Shown here piece after piece: positions 36,769 to 45,898 of a stretch of 57,937 nt of DNA (positions are counted from its first letter, which is position 1; the number at the start of each line of letters is the position of its first letter). The notes under the pieces are model-generated. The model was not told the DNA's origin and ran no database searches. It worked only from the letters and a program-made list of their open reading frames with translations. Source of the stretch: Lysobacter sp. yr284 (GTDB lineage: Bacteria > Pseudomonadota > Gammaproteobacteria > Xanthomonadales > Xanthomonadaceae); contig NZ_FNPT01000028.1 in the NCBI RefSeq assembly GCF_900107375.1, forward strand, positions 1-57,937. The letters are read 5' to 3'. The position numbers and the translations under genes are program-made.

Positions 36769-37874
36769 ACGCGCGCCCGGCCGCCTTCGCCGCGCCCGAA
36801 CCGCCGCTGGCGGTGCTGCTCGAACTCACCCATCGCTGCCCGCTGGCCTGCCCGTATTGCTCCAACCCGCTGCAACTGGTCGGCCTGCGCCAGGAACTGG
36901 ACACCGCGCAGTGGCAGCGCGTGCTCGCGGAAGCGGCCGAACTCGGCGTGCTGCAGGCGCACTTCTCCGGCGGCGAACCGACCCTGCGCAAGGATCTGGC
37001 CGACCTGCTGCGCCACGCCCGCGCGCACGGCCTGTACTGCAACCTGATCACCTCCGGCGTCGGCCTGACGCGCGAGCGCTTGCAGGAACTGCAGCGCGCC
37101 GGCCTCGACCACCTACAGCTGAGCCTGCAGGACAGCCGCGCCGACGGCGCCGACCGGATCGCCGGCTATGCCGGCGCGCACGCGCGCAAGCTCGCCCTGG
37201 CGCGCTGGTGCGGCGAACTGGAACTGCCGCTGACCCTCAACGCGGTGATCCACCGCCACAACGCCGAGCGCGTCGGCGAGATGATCGACCTGGCGGTCGA
37301 GCTCGGCGCCGGCCGGCTCGAAGTCGCCCATACCCAGTACTACGGCTGGGGCCTGAGGAACCGCGCCGCGCTGCTGCCCACGCGCGCCCAGTTCGACGCG
37401 GCCAGCGCCGCGGTCGCCGACGCGCGCGAACGCCTGCGCGGGGGCCTGACCATCGACTACGTCACCCCCGACTACTACGCGCGCCGGCCCAAGCCGTGCA
37501 TGGGCGGCTGGGGCCGGCGCTTCGTCAACATCACCCCCGAAGGCAAGGTGCTGCCTTGCCACGCCGCCGAGACCATCGACGGCCTGCGGTTCGACAGCGT
37601 GCTCGAACGCGGCCTGGGCGAAATCTGGCGCGACTCCGATGCCTTCAACCGCTACCGCGGCACCGCCTGGATGCCCGAACCCTGCCGCGGCTGCGAACAC
37701 CGCGAACGCGACTGGGGCGGCTGCCGCTGCCAGGCGCTGGCGCTGAGCGGACGCGCCGACACCCTCGACCCGGTGTGCGAGAAATCGCCCGACCATGCCG
37801 GCCTGCGTGCGCTGACCGAACGCGAATCGCAGGCCCCGGCCCCAGAGTTCGTCTACCGACGCCCCGGCCGCTGA
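36765..37874 (+). CDS. pqqE: Radical SAM enzyme PqqE
   Basis: The 369-residue enzyme has the radical-SAM cluster Cys25-x3-Cys29-x2-Cys32 (CPLACPYC) and a C-terminal SPASM domain with several cysteines ([35 protein letters not shown]). It forms the C-C bond between the Glu and Tyr side chains of Pqq[13 protein letters not shown] is the SAM-binding GGE motif. Its ATG is 119 bp after pqqD, unlike the tight earlier junctions, but is bridged by two mini-ORFs. Confidence 0.94.
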   Translation: MNARPAAFAAPEPPLAVLLELTHRCPLACPYCSNPLQLVGLRQELDTAQWQRVLAEAAELGVLQAHFSGGEPTLRKDLADLLRHARAHGLYCNLITSGVGLTRERLQELQRAGLDHLQLSLQDSRADGADRIAGYAGAHARKLALARWCGELELPLTLNAVIHRHNAERVGEMIDLAVELGAGRLEVAHTQYYGWGLRNRAALLPTRAQFDAASAAVADARERLRGGLTIDYVTPDYYARRPKPCMGGWGRRFVNITPEGKVLPCHAAETIDGLRFDSVLERGLGEIWRDSDAFNRYRGTAWMPEPCRGCEHRERDWGGCRCQALALSGRADTLDPVCEKSPDHAGLRALTERESQAPAPEFVYRRPGR

Positions 37875-37892
37875 GCGTTGCCGCCTAGCGTC

Positions 37893-38055
37893 CTGTAGGA
37901 GCGGCGCGCGCCGCGCCCCACCGAAGCGATGCACGCAAGCGCTGCCGCTCGACGCTGCAGATCATCCATCGCGCCGCGGTGAAGCGCTCGGTGTCCCGGT
38001 CTGCGGGGAACCGGCCCTCGCGCAGACCGCTTCGGTGAGTCGCGGCGCGCGCCGC
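37893..38055. repeat. Degenerate REP-A-like inverted repeat
   Basis: GTAGGAGCGGCGCGCGCCGCG and the adjacent ACCGAAGCG at 37896-37928 face CGCTTCGGTGA and GCGGCGCGCGCCGC at 38028-38055. The spacer of about 100 bp is much longer than in the other copies. The 324 bp between pqqE and the amidase gene otherwise holds nothing recognised. Confidence 0.6.
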
Positions 38056-38198
38056 TTTTGGAGGCGGGCCATGTGCGAACGCACCGCCGCCAACAACCGC
38101 CGACGCCACGCGATCCCCCGTCCACCCCGCACCCGCTTCCGCCCGCAACCGCCGCAGGCATACTCGCTTCGCCCTGCCCTCTCGCCCCGGAACCGGCC

Positions 38199-39893
38199 AT
38201 GCCCGCCCCGTCCACCGCATCGCGCCCGACCGCACCCGCCCGCGTTTCCGCCGCGCCCTGGGCCGCCCTCGCCTGGCCTTGCGCCGCACTCGCCTGCCTC
38301 GCCCTCGCCGCGTGCGCCGGCGGCGCCGCGCCGCGGCCGCCGCAGCCCATCGCCGCCACCGCTGCGGCCGCGCCGCGCGACTTCGTGCCCGGCGACCCGC
38401 TGCGCATCGCCGAGGCCGACACCGCCTCGCTGGCCGCGCGCATGGCCGGCGGCGAACTCACCAGCTCGCGCCTGACCCAGGCCTACCTCGACCGCATCGC
38501 CGCGCTCGACGACGCCGGCCCGCAGCTCAACGCGGTGATCGAACTCAATCCCAACGCGCTCGGCGAAGCGCGCGCGCTCGACGAGGAACGCAAGGCCGGG
38601 CGCGTGCGCGGCCCGCTGCACGGCATCCCGGTGCTGATCAAGGACAACATCGATGCGGTGCCGATGGTCAACTCGGCCGGCTCGCTCGCGCTGGCCGCGC
38701 ACCGGCCGCGGCAGGACGCGCCGCTGGTGGCCGCGTTGCGCGGCGCCGGCGCGGTGATCCTGGGCAAGACCAACCTCAGCGAATGGGCGAACTTCCGCTC
38801 CGACCGCTCGATCTCCGGCTGGAGCGGCCGCGGCGGCCTCACCCGCAATCCCTACGCGCTCGACCGCAGCGCCTGCGGTTCCAGCAGCGGCACCGGCGCG
38901 GCCATCGCCGCCAGCCTGGCCGCGGTGGGCGTAGGCACCGAGACCGACGGCAGCATCCTGTGCCCGGCGGCGATGAACGGCCTGGTCGGGTTCAAGCCCA
39001 GCGTCGGCCTGGTCAGCCGCGCCGGCATCATCCCGATCTCGCACAGCCAGGACACCGCCGGCCCGATGGCGCGCAGCGTCGCCGACGCGGCGCAGCTGCT
39101 CGACGCCCTGGCCGCGGCCGAAGCCGGCGGCGACGCGGCGGCGCAGGCGGCCGCCGGCAAGCGCGCGCAGGACTTCGCCGCCGCGCTCGACGCCGACGCC
39201 CTGCACGGCGCGCGCCTGGGCCTGCTGCGCGACACCGGGGTCAAGACCCATCCCGACCAGGACGCGGCGCTGCAGCGTGCGCTCAAGTCCATGCGCGAGG
39301 CCGGCGCCACCGTCGTCGAAGTGCGCATGCCGACCCAAGGCAAATGGAATGCGGCCGAGTTCCAGGTGCTGCTGTACGAATTCAAGGACGGCCTGCAGCG
39401 CTACCTGCAGGGCAGCGACGCGCCGGTGAAGACCCTGGACGAACTGATCGCCTTCAACCGCGCCAACGCCGCGCGCGAGATGCCGTTCTTCGGCCAGGAA
39501 CTATTGGAACAGGCGGCGAAGAAGGGCCCGCTGAGCGATGCCGCCTACCGCAAGGCCGCCGCCCAGGCGCGCCAGCTCGCCGGCGCGCAGGGCATCGACG
39601 CGCTGATGAAGAAGCACAAGCTCGACGCGCTGATCGCCCCGGCCACCGCGCCGGCGTTCATGGTCGACCCGGTCAACGGCGATCAATTCGGCGGTTCCAG
39701 CTGGGGCGCCGCCGCGGTCGCCGGCTATCCGAGCCTGACCGTGCCGATGGGCGAAGCTCACGGCTTGCCGGTCGGCCTGGCGTTCATGGCCCGGCGCTGG
39801 GACGACGCCCGGCTGCTGTCGCTGGGCTACGCCTTCGAGCAGCTCATCCAGGCGCGCACCGCGCCGAAGTATCGGGTGACGTTGAGCCCCTGA
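38199..39893 (+). CDS. Amidase-signature family lipoprotein
   Basis: The 564-residue protein has a long n-region and a lipobox LALAAC with Cys39, so it should be lipidated in the envelope. The amidase-signature triad is visible: Lys148 in VLIKDNID, the cis-Ser in CGSSSGTGAA, and the nucleophile Ser in GTETDGSI. It hydrolyses amide bonds of an unknown substrate; secreted amidases of this kind (for example peptide amidase of Stenotrophomonas) are known in the group. The ATG at 38199 was chosen for its signal peptide. It shares the strand of the pqq operon but is separated from it by 324 bp. Confidence 0.85.
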   Translation: MPAPSTASRPTAPARVSAAPWAALAWPCAALACLALAACAGGAAPRPPQPIAATAAAAPRDFVPGDPLRIAEADTASLAARMAGGELTSSRLTQAYLDRIAALDDAGPQLNAVIELNPNALGEARALDEERKAGRVRGPLHGIPVLIKDNIDAVPMVNSAGSLALAAHRPRQDAPLVAALRGAGAVILGKTNLSEWANFRSDRSISGWSGRGGLTRNPYALDRSACGSSSGTGAAIAASLAAVGVGTETDGSILCPAAMNGLVGFKPSVGLVSRAGIIPISHSQDTAGPMARSVADAAQLLDALAAAEAGGDAAAQAAAGKRAQDFAAALDADALHGARLGLLRDTGVKTHPDQDAALQRALKSMREAGATVVEVRMPTQGKWNAAEFQVLLYEFKDGLQRYLQGSDAPVKTLDELIAFNRANAAREMPFFGQELLEQAAKKGPLSDAAYRKAAAQARQLAGAQGIDALMKKHKLDALIAPATAPAFMVDPVNGDQFGGSSWGAAAVAGYPSLTVPMGEAHGLPVGLAFMARRWDDARLLSLGYAFEQLIQARTAPKYRVTLSP

Positions 39894-39914
39894 GATCGTC
39901 GCCGCTTTGGTTTT

Positions 39915-40000
39915 TGTGGGAGGGACTTCAGTCCCGACGCTCTTGTCCCAGTTCGCCGCGACCTGATCCAAAGGCATCGGGACTGAAGTCCCTCCCACAA
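39915..40000. repeat. REP-B palindromic repeat
   Basis: Arms GTGGGAGGGACTTCAGTCCC and GGGACTGAAGTCCCTCCCAC are perfect reverse complements. The element separates the convergent amidase and DAHP-synthase genes. Confidence 0.85.
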
Positions 40001-40026
40001 AGAAAAAGCCCGCCTCGCGGCGGGCT
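40001..40026 (-). terminator. Rho-independent terminator of DAHP synthase gene
   Basis: AGCCCGCC at 40007-40014 pairs with GGCGGGCT at 40019-40026. On the minus strand the stem is followed by a T run (TTTTTCT). Confidence 0.8.
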
Positions 40027-40052
40027 GTTTCGTTCAAGCGAACCTCCAATCC

Positions 40053-41444
40053 TCAAGCCGGCGCCGCGATCTGCACCTGCTTGCGCACGATCAGCATCGC
40101 CACTTCCAGCGCCTGCTCGTAGTTCAGGCGCGGATCGACCGTCGAGCGGTATGCGCGCTCCAGGTCGCTTTCGGTCAGTTCGCGCGCGCCGCCCAGGCAT
40201 TCGGTCACGTCCTCGCCGGTCAGCTCCAGGTGCACGCCGCCCAGGCGGGTGCCGGCCGCGGCGTGCAGTTCGAAGCTCAGCTCGATCTCGGCGCGGATGT
40301 TGCGGAAGCGACGGGTCTTGTAGCCGTTGCTGGTGCTCTCGGTGTTGCCGTGCATCGGATCGCACACCCACAGCACGCGGCGGCCGTCGCGGCGCATCGC
40401 ATCGAGCAGCGGCGGCAGCTTGTCGGCGACCGTGCTCGCGCCCATGCGGTGGATGAAGGTCAGCCGGCCCGGCTCGTCCTCAGGGTTGAGCAAGTCGATG
40501 GTGCGCAGCAGTTGGTCCGCCGTCACCGACGGACCGACCTTGAGCGCGATCGGGTTGCGGATGCCGCGGAAGTACTCGGCGTGGGCGCCGTCCACCGCCG
40601 CGGTGCGCATGCCGATCCACGGGTAGTGGGTGCTGAGGTTGAAGTGGCCCCAGTGGCGCGGCACCTGCCGGGTCAGCGATTCCTCGTACGGCAGCAGCAA
40701 CGCTTCGTGCGAGGTGTAGAAGTCGACCCGGTTGAGGTTGTGCACCTCGGCGCCCGACAGCGTCTCCATGAAGCGCACCGCGTCGCCGATGGCGTTGACC
40801 ATGCGCCGGTACTCGTCGGCCAGCGGCGAGTGGCCGACCCAGCTCAGGTTCCAGTATTCGGGATGGTGCAGGTCGGCGAAACCGCCGTCGATCAGCGCGC
40901 GCACGAAGTTCATCGTCATCGACGAACGCGCGTGGCCCTTGATCATGCGGCGCGGGTCCGGCTTGCGCGCGGCCTCGTTGAACGCCGGCGCGTTGACCAT
41001 ATCGCCGCGGTAGCTCGGCAGGGTCACCCCGTCGATGGTTTCGGTGTCGGCCGAACGCGGCTTGGCGTACTGGCCGGCGAAGCGGCCCACGCGCACCACC
41101 GGCTTGCGCATGCCGTGCACCAGCACCAGGCTCATCTGCAACAGCACCTTGAGCCGGTTGGAGATGACGTCGGAGGAGCACTGGTCGAAGCTCTCCGCGC
41201 AATCGCCGCCCTGCAGCAAAAATCGCTTGCCCTCCTGCGCCTCGGCCAGTTGCTGCTTGAGCGAGAGGATCTCCCACGACGTCACCAGCGGCGGCAGATG
41301 GCGCAGCTCGGCCAACGCGCTCTCGAGTTCGGCCTGGTCCGGATAAGTCGGCAGCTGCAGTGCGGTGCGCTCGCGCCAGGAGGTCGGGCTCCAGTCGGCG
41401 GGAAGGTTGACGGCACGGAGGTTGCTGCGATCGGAGGCGCTCAT
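40053..41444 (-). CDS. Class II 3-deoxy-7-phosphoheptulonate (DAHP) synthase
   Basis: The 463-residue enzyme is of the plant/actinobacterial class II type. It condenses PEP and erythrose-4-phosphate at the entry of the shikimate pathway. Key motifs are LLQGGDCAESFDQC, VRVGRFAGQYAKPRS, SSMTMNFVRAL, the metal/phosphate-binding PRHWGHFNLSTHYPWIGMRT, DPMHGN and GGVHLELTGEDVTEC. It is unrelated in sequence to the class I AroF/G/H enzymes. The ATG at 41444 gives the usual N-terminus. It lies upstream of its own terminator and downstream of dsbB. Confidence 0.95.
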   Translation of the reverse strand: MSASDRSNLRAVNLPADWSPTSWRERTALQLPTYPDQAELESALAELRHLPPLVTSWEILSLKQQLAEAQEGKRFLLQGGDCAESFDQCSSDVISNRLKVLLQMSLVLVHGMRKPVVRVGRFAGQYAKPRSADTETIDGVTLPSYRGDMVNAPAFNEAARKPDPRRMIKGHARSSMTMNFVRALIDGGFADLHHPEYWNLSWVGHSPLADEYRRMVNAIGDAVRFMETLSGAEVHNLNRVDFYTSHEALLLPYEESLTRQVPRHWGHFNLSTHYPWIGMRTAAVDGAHAEYFRGIRNPIALKVGPSVTADQLLRTIDLLNPEDEPGRLTFIHRMGASTVADKLPPLLDAMRRDGRRVLWVCDPMHGNTESTSNGYKTRRFRNIRAEIELSFELHAAAGTRLGGVHLELTGEDVTECLGGARELTESDLERAYRSTVDPRLNYEQALEVAMLIVRKQVQIAAPA

Positions 41445-41531
41445 TTGCTTGGTTCCGTTGGGTGTCGCGGTGTGTGGGAGGCTTGCGGTGGATGGGAAGG
41501 GTGGCGAAGCTGTGCGGTGCGGCTTAGCGGC

Positions 41532-42041
41532 TTACTTGGGCGAACGGGGGCGGAACGCGGCATAGGCCGCCCACAGCGCCAGCACGACGAAACAGATCAG
41601 GCTCCAGGCCGGCATCGCCAGGCCGAGGAAGGTCCAGTCGACGTTGGCGCATTCGCCCGAGCCGGTCATGACCTTGCGGATCACGCCGCCGATCGGCATC
41701 GCCTGCATCATGTAATCGAGGCCGGGACCGCAGGCCGGAACCTGGTCCGGCGGCAGGTGTTGCAGGCGCACGTGGTTGCTGGCCACGGCGATGCCGGCGC
41801 CGGCGGCGACCAGGGCGAGCACGCCCCAGATCCGGCGGCCCAGCGGCTTGCCCGGCCCGTGGATGGCGCCGAGCAGGAACATCAGGCCCAGCGCCGCGAA
41901 CGCCACGCGCTGGAAGATGCACAGCGGGCACGGCTCGAGGTGTTGGTAGAACTGAAGGTACACGGCATACGCGAGCAAGCCCGCGCAGGCCAGGAAGCCG
42001 AGCAGGAACTGGATCCGGAAGGAGGCTTTGAAGGGATTCAT
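41532..42041 (-). CDS. dsbB: Disulfide bond formation protein B
   Basis: The 169-residue inner-membrane protein with four TM segments has the quinone-linked cysteine pair Cys38/Cys41 (CPLC in EPCPLCIFQR) and a second periplasmic pair, one Cys in VPACGPG and one in SGECAN. It re-oxidises DsbA using ubiquinone. The ATG at 42041 precedes the first TM; a longer frame upstream adds an unrelated basic stretch. It is followed 87 bp downstream by the DAHP-synthase gene. Confidence 0.92.
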   Translation of the reverse strand: MNPFKASFRIQFLLGFLACAGLLAYAVYLQFYQHLEPCPLCIFQRVAFAALGLMFLLGAIHGPGKPLGRRIWGVLALVAAGAGIAVASNHVRLQHLPPDQVPACGPGLDYMMQAMPIGGVIRKVMTGSGECANVDWTFLGLAMPAWSLICFVVLALWAAYAAFRPRSPK

Positions 42042-42438
42042 GTACACACCATACGGGGCGGGGTCGGGTCGTGCCAATGTCGAATCGGCATGTGATTGGG
42101 CAACGCTGCGTCGCGTCGCAGCCCACATGGACTGCGCCGGCGGCGCGAAAGTTGCCGCCCTGCGACGATTCGTCCGCGCGACGATCGCCCGCCTCATGCC
42201 GGCCCAGTTGGTGCCGATCCGACCGCTCTGTCCTGTCTGCCCGCGTCCTCCTCGCTGCCTGGGCCCGACCCTACCGGTTCGGGACGTTTACCGCGGTAAC
42301 CGTTGCCGGCGTAACCGTCGCCGGAAAGCAAAAACCCCGACCTCTCGGCCGGGGTTTCGCTCGCAGGGCCCCCGACCGCGATGGCCGAGACCCAGTGTGC
42401 TGGCTGTCCGTCGCGCCGGATGCGGCGCGGACGGGGAA
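42042..42438. other. Intergenic region between rplQ end and dsbB start
   Basis: The 397 bp hold the alpha-operon terminator (42332-42357) and a perfect 12-bp palindrome TTACCGCGGTAA (42288-42299), followed by two near-copies of GTAACCGT(T/C)GCCGG. The dsbB promoter must also lie here, but no clear -10 was found. Confidence 0.45.
42332..42357 (-). terminator. Rho-independent terminator after rplQ
   Basis: AAACCCCGACC at 42332-42342 pairs with GGCCGGGGTTT at 42347-42357 with one G-U pair. On the minus strand it ends in GGGGTTTTTGC. It closes the ribosomal protein superoperon. Confidence 0.85.
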
Positions 42439-42813
42439 TTACTCGGACGCCGCTTCCGGACGGTCCACCAGCTCGACGTAAGCCATCGGCGCGTTGTCGC
42501 CGGCGCGGAAACCGCACTTGAGGATGCGCAGGTAGCCGCCCGGACGGGTCGCGTAGCGCGGGCCCAGGGTGGTGAACAGGGTGCCGACCGCTTCCTTGTC
42601 GCGCAGGCGCGAGAACGCCAGGCGGCGGTTGGCGACGCCGTCGACCTTGGCCAGGGTGATCAGCGGCTCGGCGACGCGGCGCAGTTCCTTGGCCTTCGGC
42701 AGGGTGGTGCGGATGAGGCCGTGCTTGATCAGCGAAGCGGCCATGTTGGTGAACATGGCATCGCGGTGGGCGCTGGTACGGCTGAACTTACGACCGGATT
42801 TCTGATGACGCAT
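42439..42813 (-). CDS. rplQ: 50S ribosomal protein L17
   Basis: The 124-residue protein begins [20 protein letters not shown], the L17 signature, and places L17 last in the alpha operon after rpoA, as in E. coli. An AGGAA lies about nine bases upstream of the ATG. A 290 bp spacer, longer than usual, separates it from rpoA. A terminator follows it. Confidence 0.97.
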   Translation of the reverse strand: MRHQKSGRKFSRTSAHRDAMFTNMAASLIKHGLIRTTLPKAKELRRVAEPLITLAKVDGVANRRLAFSRLRDKEAVGTLFTTLGPRYATRPGGYLRILKCGFRAGDNAPMAYVELVDRPEAASE

Positions 42814-43103
42814 GACGGTGATTCCTGTGAATGTTGTGACGGTTGGCGTTCGCTGTCGCCATCCAGGCGTTGGAGCATTGGACTGCGGATGGTCCGAACC
42901 GGGCTTCCTTGACCGGTTGGCCGCGGACCTTGGGGGCCGTCGGCGGGGTGTTGCGGTGACGCTGGGTATTACGGTGGCGCAGGTGGATCAGGCGTCCGCG
43001 CTTCGGCGGGCTTCGGCGTGGACGCCTGTCGTTCCCCTGCCCGGCGCAGCGCGCCGGGCGTTCGCCCCGGCCGCGCGGCAGCGCCGCGCAGCTAGGCCGG
43101 GGT
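42814..43103. other. Long structured spacer between rpoA and rplQ
   Basis: The 290 bp contain a strong nested structure just after the rpoA stop: CCCCGGCC pairs with GGCCGGGG around an inner GCGCGGC/GCCGCGC stem. A second stem CCCGGCGC/GCGCCGGG lies nearby. There is no T run, so it is not an intrinsic terminator. Confidence 0.6.
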
Positions 43104-44102
43104 TCACCCCATCATCCCGTGCGAGGCGATGCCCGCCGGCGGCCAGTTCTCGAGCTTCATGCCGAGCGACAGGCCGCGCTGAGCCAGCACTTCCTTGATC
43201 TCGGTGAGCGACTTCTTGCCCAGGTTCGGGGTCTTGAGCAGCTCGACCTCGGTCTTCTGGATCAGATCGCCGACGTAGTAGATGCTCTCGGCCTTGAGGC
43301 AGTTGGCCGAACGCACGGTCAGCTCGAGATCGTCGATCGGGCGCAGCAGGATCGGATCGATGCCGCTGGTGGCCGGCTTCTGCGCGCCGCGGTCGCGGTG
43401 GGTGAAGTCGCCGAACACCGACAGCTGGTCGGTGAGGATGTCGGCGGCGGTGCGCACGGCTTCCTCGGCGTCGATCGTGCCGTTGGTCTCGATGTCCAGG
43501 ACCAGCTTGTCCAGGTCGGTGCGCTGCTCGACGCGCGCGGCTTCCACGGCGTAGGCGACGCGGCGGACCGGCGAGAAGCTGGCGTCCAGGACCAGGCGGC
43601 CGATCGCGCGGCTCTCTTCGTCCGGACGACGGCGCGAGGCCGCCGGCTGGTAGCCGAAGCCGCGCTCGATCTTCAGACGCATGTTGATCGCCGTGTCCTT
43701 GGTCAGGTGGCAGATCACGTGGTCGTTGTTGAGGATTTCGACGTTGTGGTCGGTCTTGATGTCGCCGGCGGTGACGATGCCGGGGCCCTGCTTGGCCAGC
43801 GACAGCGTCGACGACTCGCCGGTATGCATGCGGATGGCCACGTCCTTCAGGTTCAGCAGGACTTCCAGCACGTCCTCTTCCAGACCTTCGACCGTGGTGT
43901 ACTCATGCAGCACGCCGTCGATTTCGACCTCGGTGATGGCGAAACCCGGGATCGACGACAGCAGCACGCGGCGCAGCGCGTTGCCCAGCGTGTGGCCGTA
44001 ACCGCGCTCCAACGGCTCGATCACGACTTTGGCGCGATTGCCGGCGAGGCGTTCGATCTGCGGGCCACGCGGGCGCAGTACCTGGTTGGCGGTAACCGTC
44101 AT
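43104..44102 (-). CDS. rpoA: RNA polymerase alpha subunit
   Basis: The 332-residue subunit has the N-terminal dimerisation domain ([19 protein letters not shown] near residue 32-50) and the C-terminal DNA-binding domain ([27 protein letters not shown]). It assembles RNA polymerase and contacts UP elements and activators. Start at 44102 has GGAGA eight bases upstream. It lies in the usual place between rpsD and rplQ. Confidence 0.97.
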   Translation of the reverse strand: MTVTANQVLRPRGPQIERLAGNRAKVVIEPLERGYGHTLGNALRRVLLSSIPGFAITEVEIDGVLHEYTTVEGLEEDVLEVLLNLKDVAIRMHTGESSTLSLAKQGPGIVTAGDIKTDHNVEILNNDHVICHLTKDTAINMRLKIERGFGYQPAASRRRPDEESRAIGRLVLDASFSPVRRVAYAVEAARVEQRTDLDKLVLDIETNGTIDAEEAVRTAADILTDQLSVFGDFTHRDRGAQKPATSGIDPILLRPIDDLELTVRSANCLKAESIYYVGDLIQKTEVELLKTPNLGKKSLTEIKEVLAQRGLSLGMKLENWPPAGIASHGMMG

Positions 44103-44260
44103 GTTTCGGTGTCTCCAATGACCTTCGCCGGGGGGCGACGGAAGGCTTTAGCTCTTGGAGCCCCCTCGAATCGAGGGAGCGGCCGCCGCGGCTGGCGCCA
44201 CGGCGGCCTGGGGTGCACAGCGCGCCGGCCTCGCGAAAGACCGGCGCCGGGCTTGCACTA

Positions 44261-44890
44261 TTACTTGCTGTACAACTCGACGATCAGCGCTTCGTTGATG
44301 TCGGCCGGCAGATCCGCGCGGTCCGGGATCGCCTTGAACACGCCGCTGAACTTCTTGCTGTCGACTTCGACCCACGACGGCGACAGGTCCATCTGCGACG
44401 AGACGGTCAGCGACTCCTGCACGCGCAGCTGCTTCTGGGCGCGTTCGGACAGGGCGATGATGTCGCCGGCCTTGACCTGGAACGACGGCAGGTTGACCGA
44501 CTTGCCGTTGACGGTGACGCCGCGGTGCGAGACCAGCTGGCGGGCAGCCGGACGGGTCACGGCGAAGCCCATGCGGTAGACGACGTTGTCCAGGCGGGTT
44601 TCGAGGAACTGCAGCAGGTTCTCGCCGGTGTTGCCCTTCTTGGTCGAGGCCTTCTTGTAGTAGTTGCGGAACTGACGTTCCAGCAGACCGTAGATGCGCT
44701 TGACCTTCTGCTTCTCGCGCAGCTGGGTAGCGTAGTCCGACAGCTTGCCCTTGCGGGCGGTCGGACCGTGCTGGCCGGGCTTCTGCTCGAGCTTGCACTT
44801 GGAGTCGAGGGCGCGGGCCGACGACTTCAGACTGAGGTCGGCGCCTTCGCGACGGGCGAGCTTACAGGTGGGACCGATATAACGAGCCAT
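44261..44890 (-). CDS. rpsD: 30S ribosomal protein S4
   Basis: The 209-residue protein begins [19 protein letters not shown] and has the S4 RNA-binding domain ([26 protein letters not shown] shortened here to VVYRMGF and VSHRG). In E. coli, S4 represses this alpha operon by binding the rpsM leader. A 158 bp spacer with stems (CCCTCG/CGAGGG and GGCCGCCG/CGGCGGCC) separates it from rpoA. Confidence 0.97.
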   Translation of the reverse strand: MARYIGPTCKLARREGADLSLKSSARALDSKCKLEQKPGQHGPTARKGKLSDYATQLREKQKVKRIYGLLERQFRNYYKKASTKKGNTGENLLQFLETRLDNVVYRMGFAVTRPAARQLVSHRGVTVNGKSVNLPSFQVKAGDIIALSERAQKQLRVQESLTVSSQMDLSPSWVEVDSKKFSGVFKAIPDRADLPADINEALIVELYSK

Positions 44891-44904
44891 GTTCTTTCAG
44901 CTCC

Positions 44905-45297
44905 TCAGACGCGACGCTTCTTCGGCGGACGGCACCCGTTGTGCGGGATAGGCGTCACGTCGATGATGTTGATGATCTTGTACCCGACGTTGTTCAGCGA
45001 ACGCACGGCGGACTCACGGCCCGGACCCGGACCCTTGATGCGCACTTCCAGCGACTTGACGCCGTAGTCGAGCGCAGCACGGCCGGCCTTTTCGGCGGCG
45101 ACCTGGGCGGCGAACGGGGTCGACTTGCGCGAGCCGCGGAAACCGGCGCCGCCCGAAGTCGCCCACGACAGCGCATTGCCCTGGCGGTCGGTGATCGTGA
45201 TGATGGTGTTGTTGAAAGAAGCGTGGACGTGGGCGATGCCGTCGGTGACGACGCGCTTGATCTTCTTCTTGGTCTTGACTGCTGCCGGCTTGGCCAT
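44905..45297 (-). CDS. rpsK: 30S ribosomal protein S11
   Basis: The 130-residue protein has the S11 phrases [18 protein letters not shown] and GRESAVRSL, and the C-terminal [11 protein letters not shown]. An AGGGGA lies upstream of the ATG. It sits 14 bp before rpsD and 13 bp after rpsM in the alpha operon order. Confidence 0.97.
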   Translation of the reverse strand: MAKPAAVKTKKKIKRVVTDGIAHVHASFNNTIITITDRQGNALSWATSGGAGFRGSRKSTPFAAQVAAEKAGRAALDYGVKSLEVRIKGPGPGRESAVRSLNNVGYKIINIIDVTPIPHNGCRPPKKRRV

Positions 45298-45310
45298 GGT
45301 CTAGGTCCCC

Positions 45311-45667
45311 TTACTTTCTGATGGCCTTGCGCGGACCCTTGCGGGTACGAGCATTGGTCCGGGTACGCTGACCACGCAGCGGCAGGCCGCGACGGTGACG
45401 CAGGCCGCGGTAGCAGCCCAGGTCCATCAGACGCTTGATGGCGATGCCGATTTCGCGGCGCAGATCGCCTTCGACCACGAACTTGCCGACTTCGGCGCGC
45501 AGGCGCTCGACTTCGGGTTCCGACAGGTCACGGATCTTGGTGGTCGAAGTCACGCCTGCGGTTTCGCAGATTTGCTTCGAACGGGTACGGCCGATGCCGT
45601 AGATGCTCTGGAGCCCAACCCAGACATGCTTCTGGGCAGGCAGATTGACGCCCGCAATACGCGCCAT
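45311..45667 (-). CDS. rpsM: 30S ribosomal protein S13
   Basis: The 118-residue protein begins [20 protein letters not shown] and ends in the basic [16 protein letters not shown] tail, both typical of S13. It opens the alpha-operon part. Its GGAGA ribosome binding site is close to the ATG. The upstream 231 bp contains no rpmJ. Confidence 0.97.
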   Translation of the reverse strand: MARIAGVNLPAQKHVWVGLQSIYGIGRTRSKQICETAGVTSTTKIRDLSEPEVERLRAEVGKFVVEGDLRREIGIAIKRLMDLGCYRGLRHRRGLPLRGQRTRTNARTRKGPRKAIRK

Positions 45668-45898
45668 AACGCGATCTCCAACTGGTTTGGCGGCCGAGAC
45701 GGATTAATCCCGGCGGAGTGAACTGGAAATTGTATCTAGGTCTCGGGTTAATAGGAAGCCCCGCGGCACCCGAAGGTGCCACGGCGCTCCGGCATGGGGA
45801 GTGTGCCCATGCTCCGGCGACGAGTCGGAACTGGCTGAACGGACGATGCCTTGTCCCTCAGCCCCGCGCGCTACTCTGGCGCGCGTACTGGTTCTGAC
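45668..45898. promoter_or_regulatory. Spacer between secY and rpsM lacking rpmJ
   Basis: The 231 bp hold no open frame for L36 and include the repeated phrase GCTCCGGC with CATGGGG/CCCATG hairpin near 45790-45824. In E. coli the corresponding region contains rpmJ and the S4-regulated leader. It is a candidate for an S4 target or internal promoter, unproven. Confidence 0.4.
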
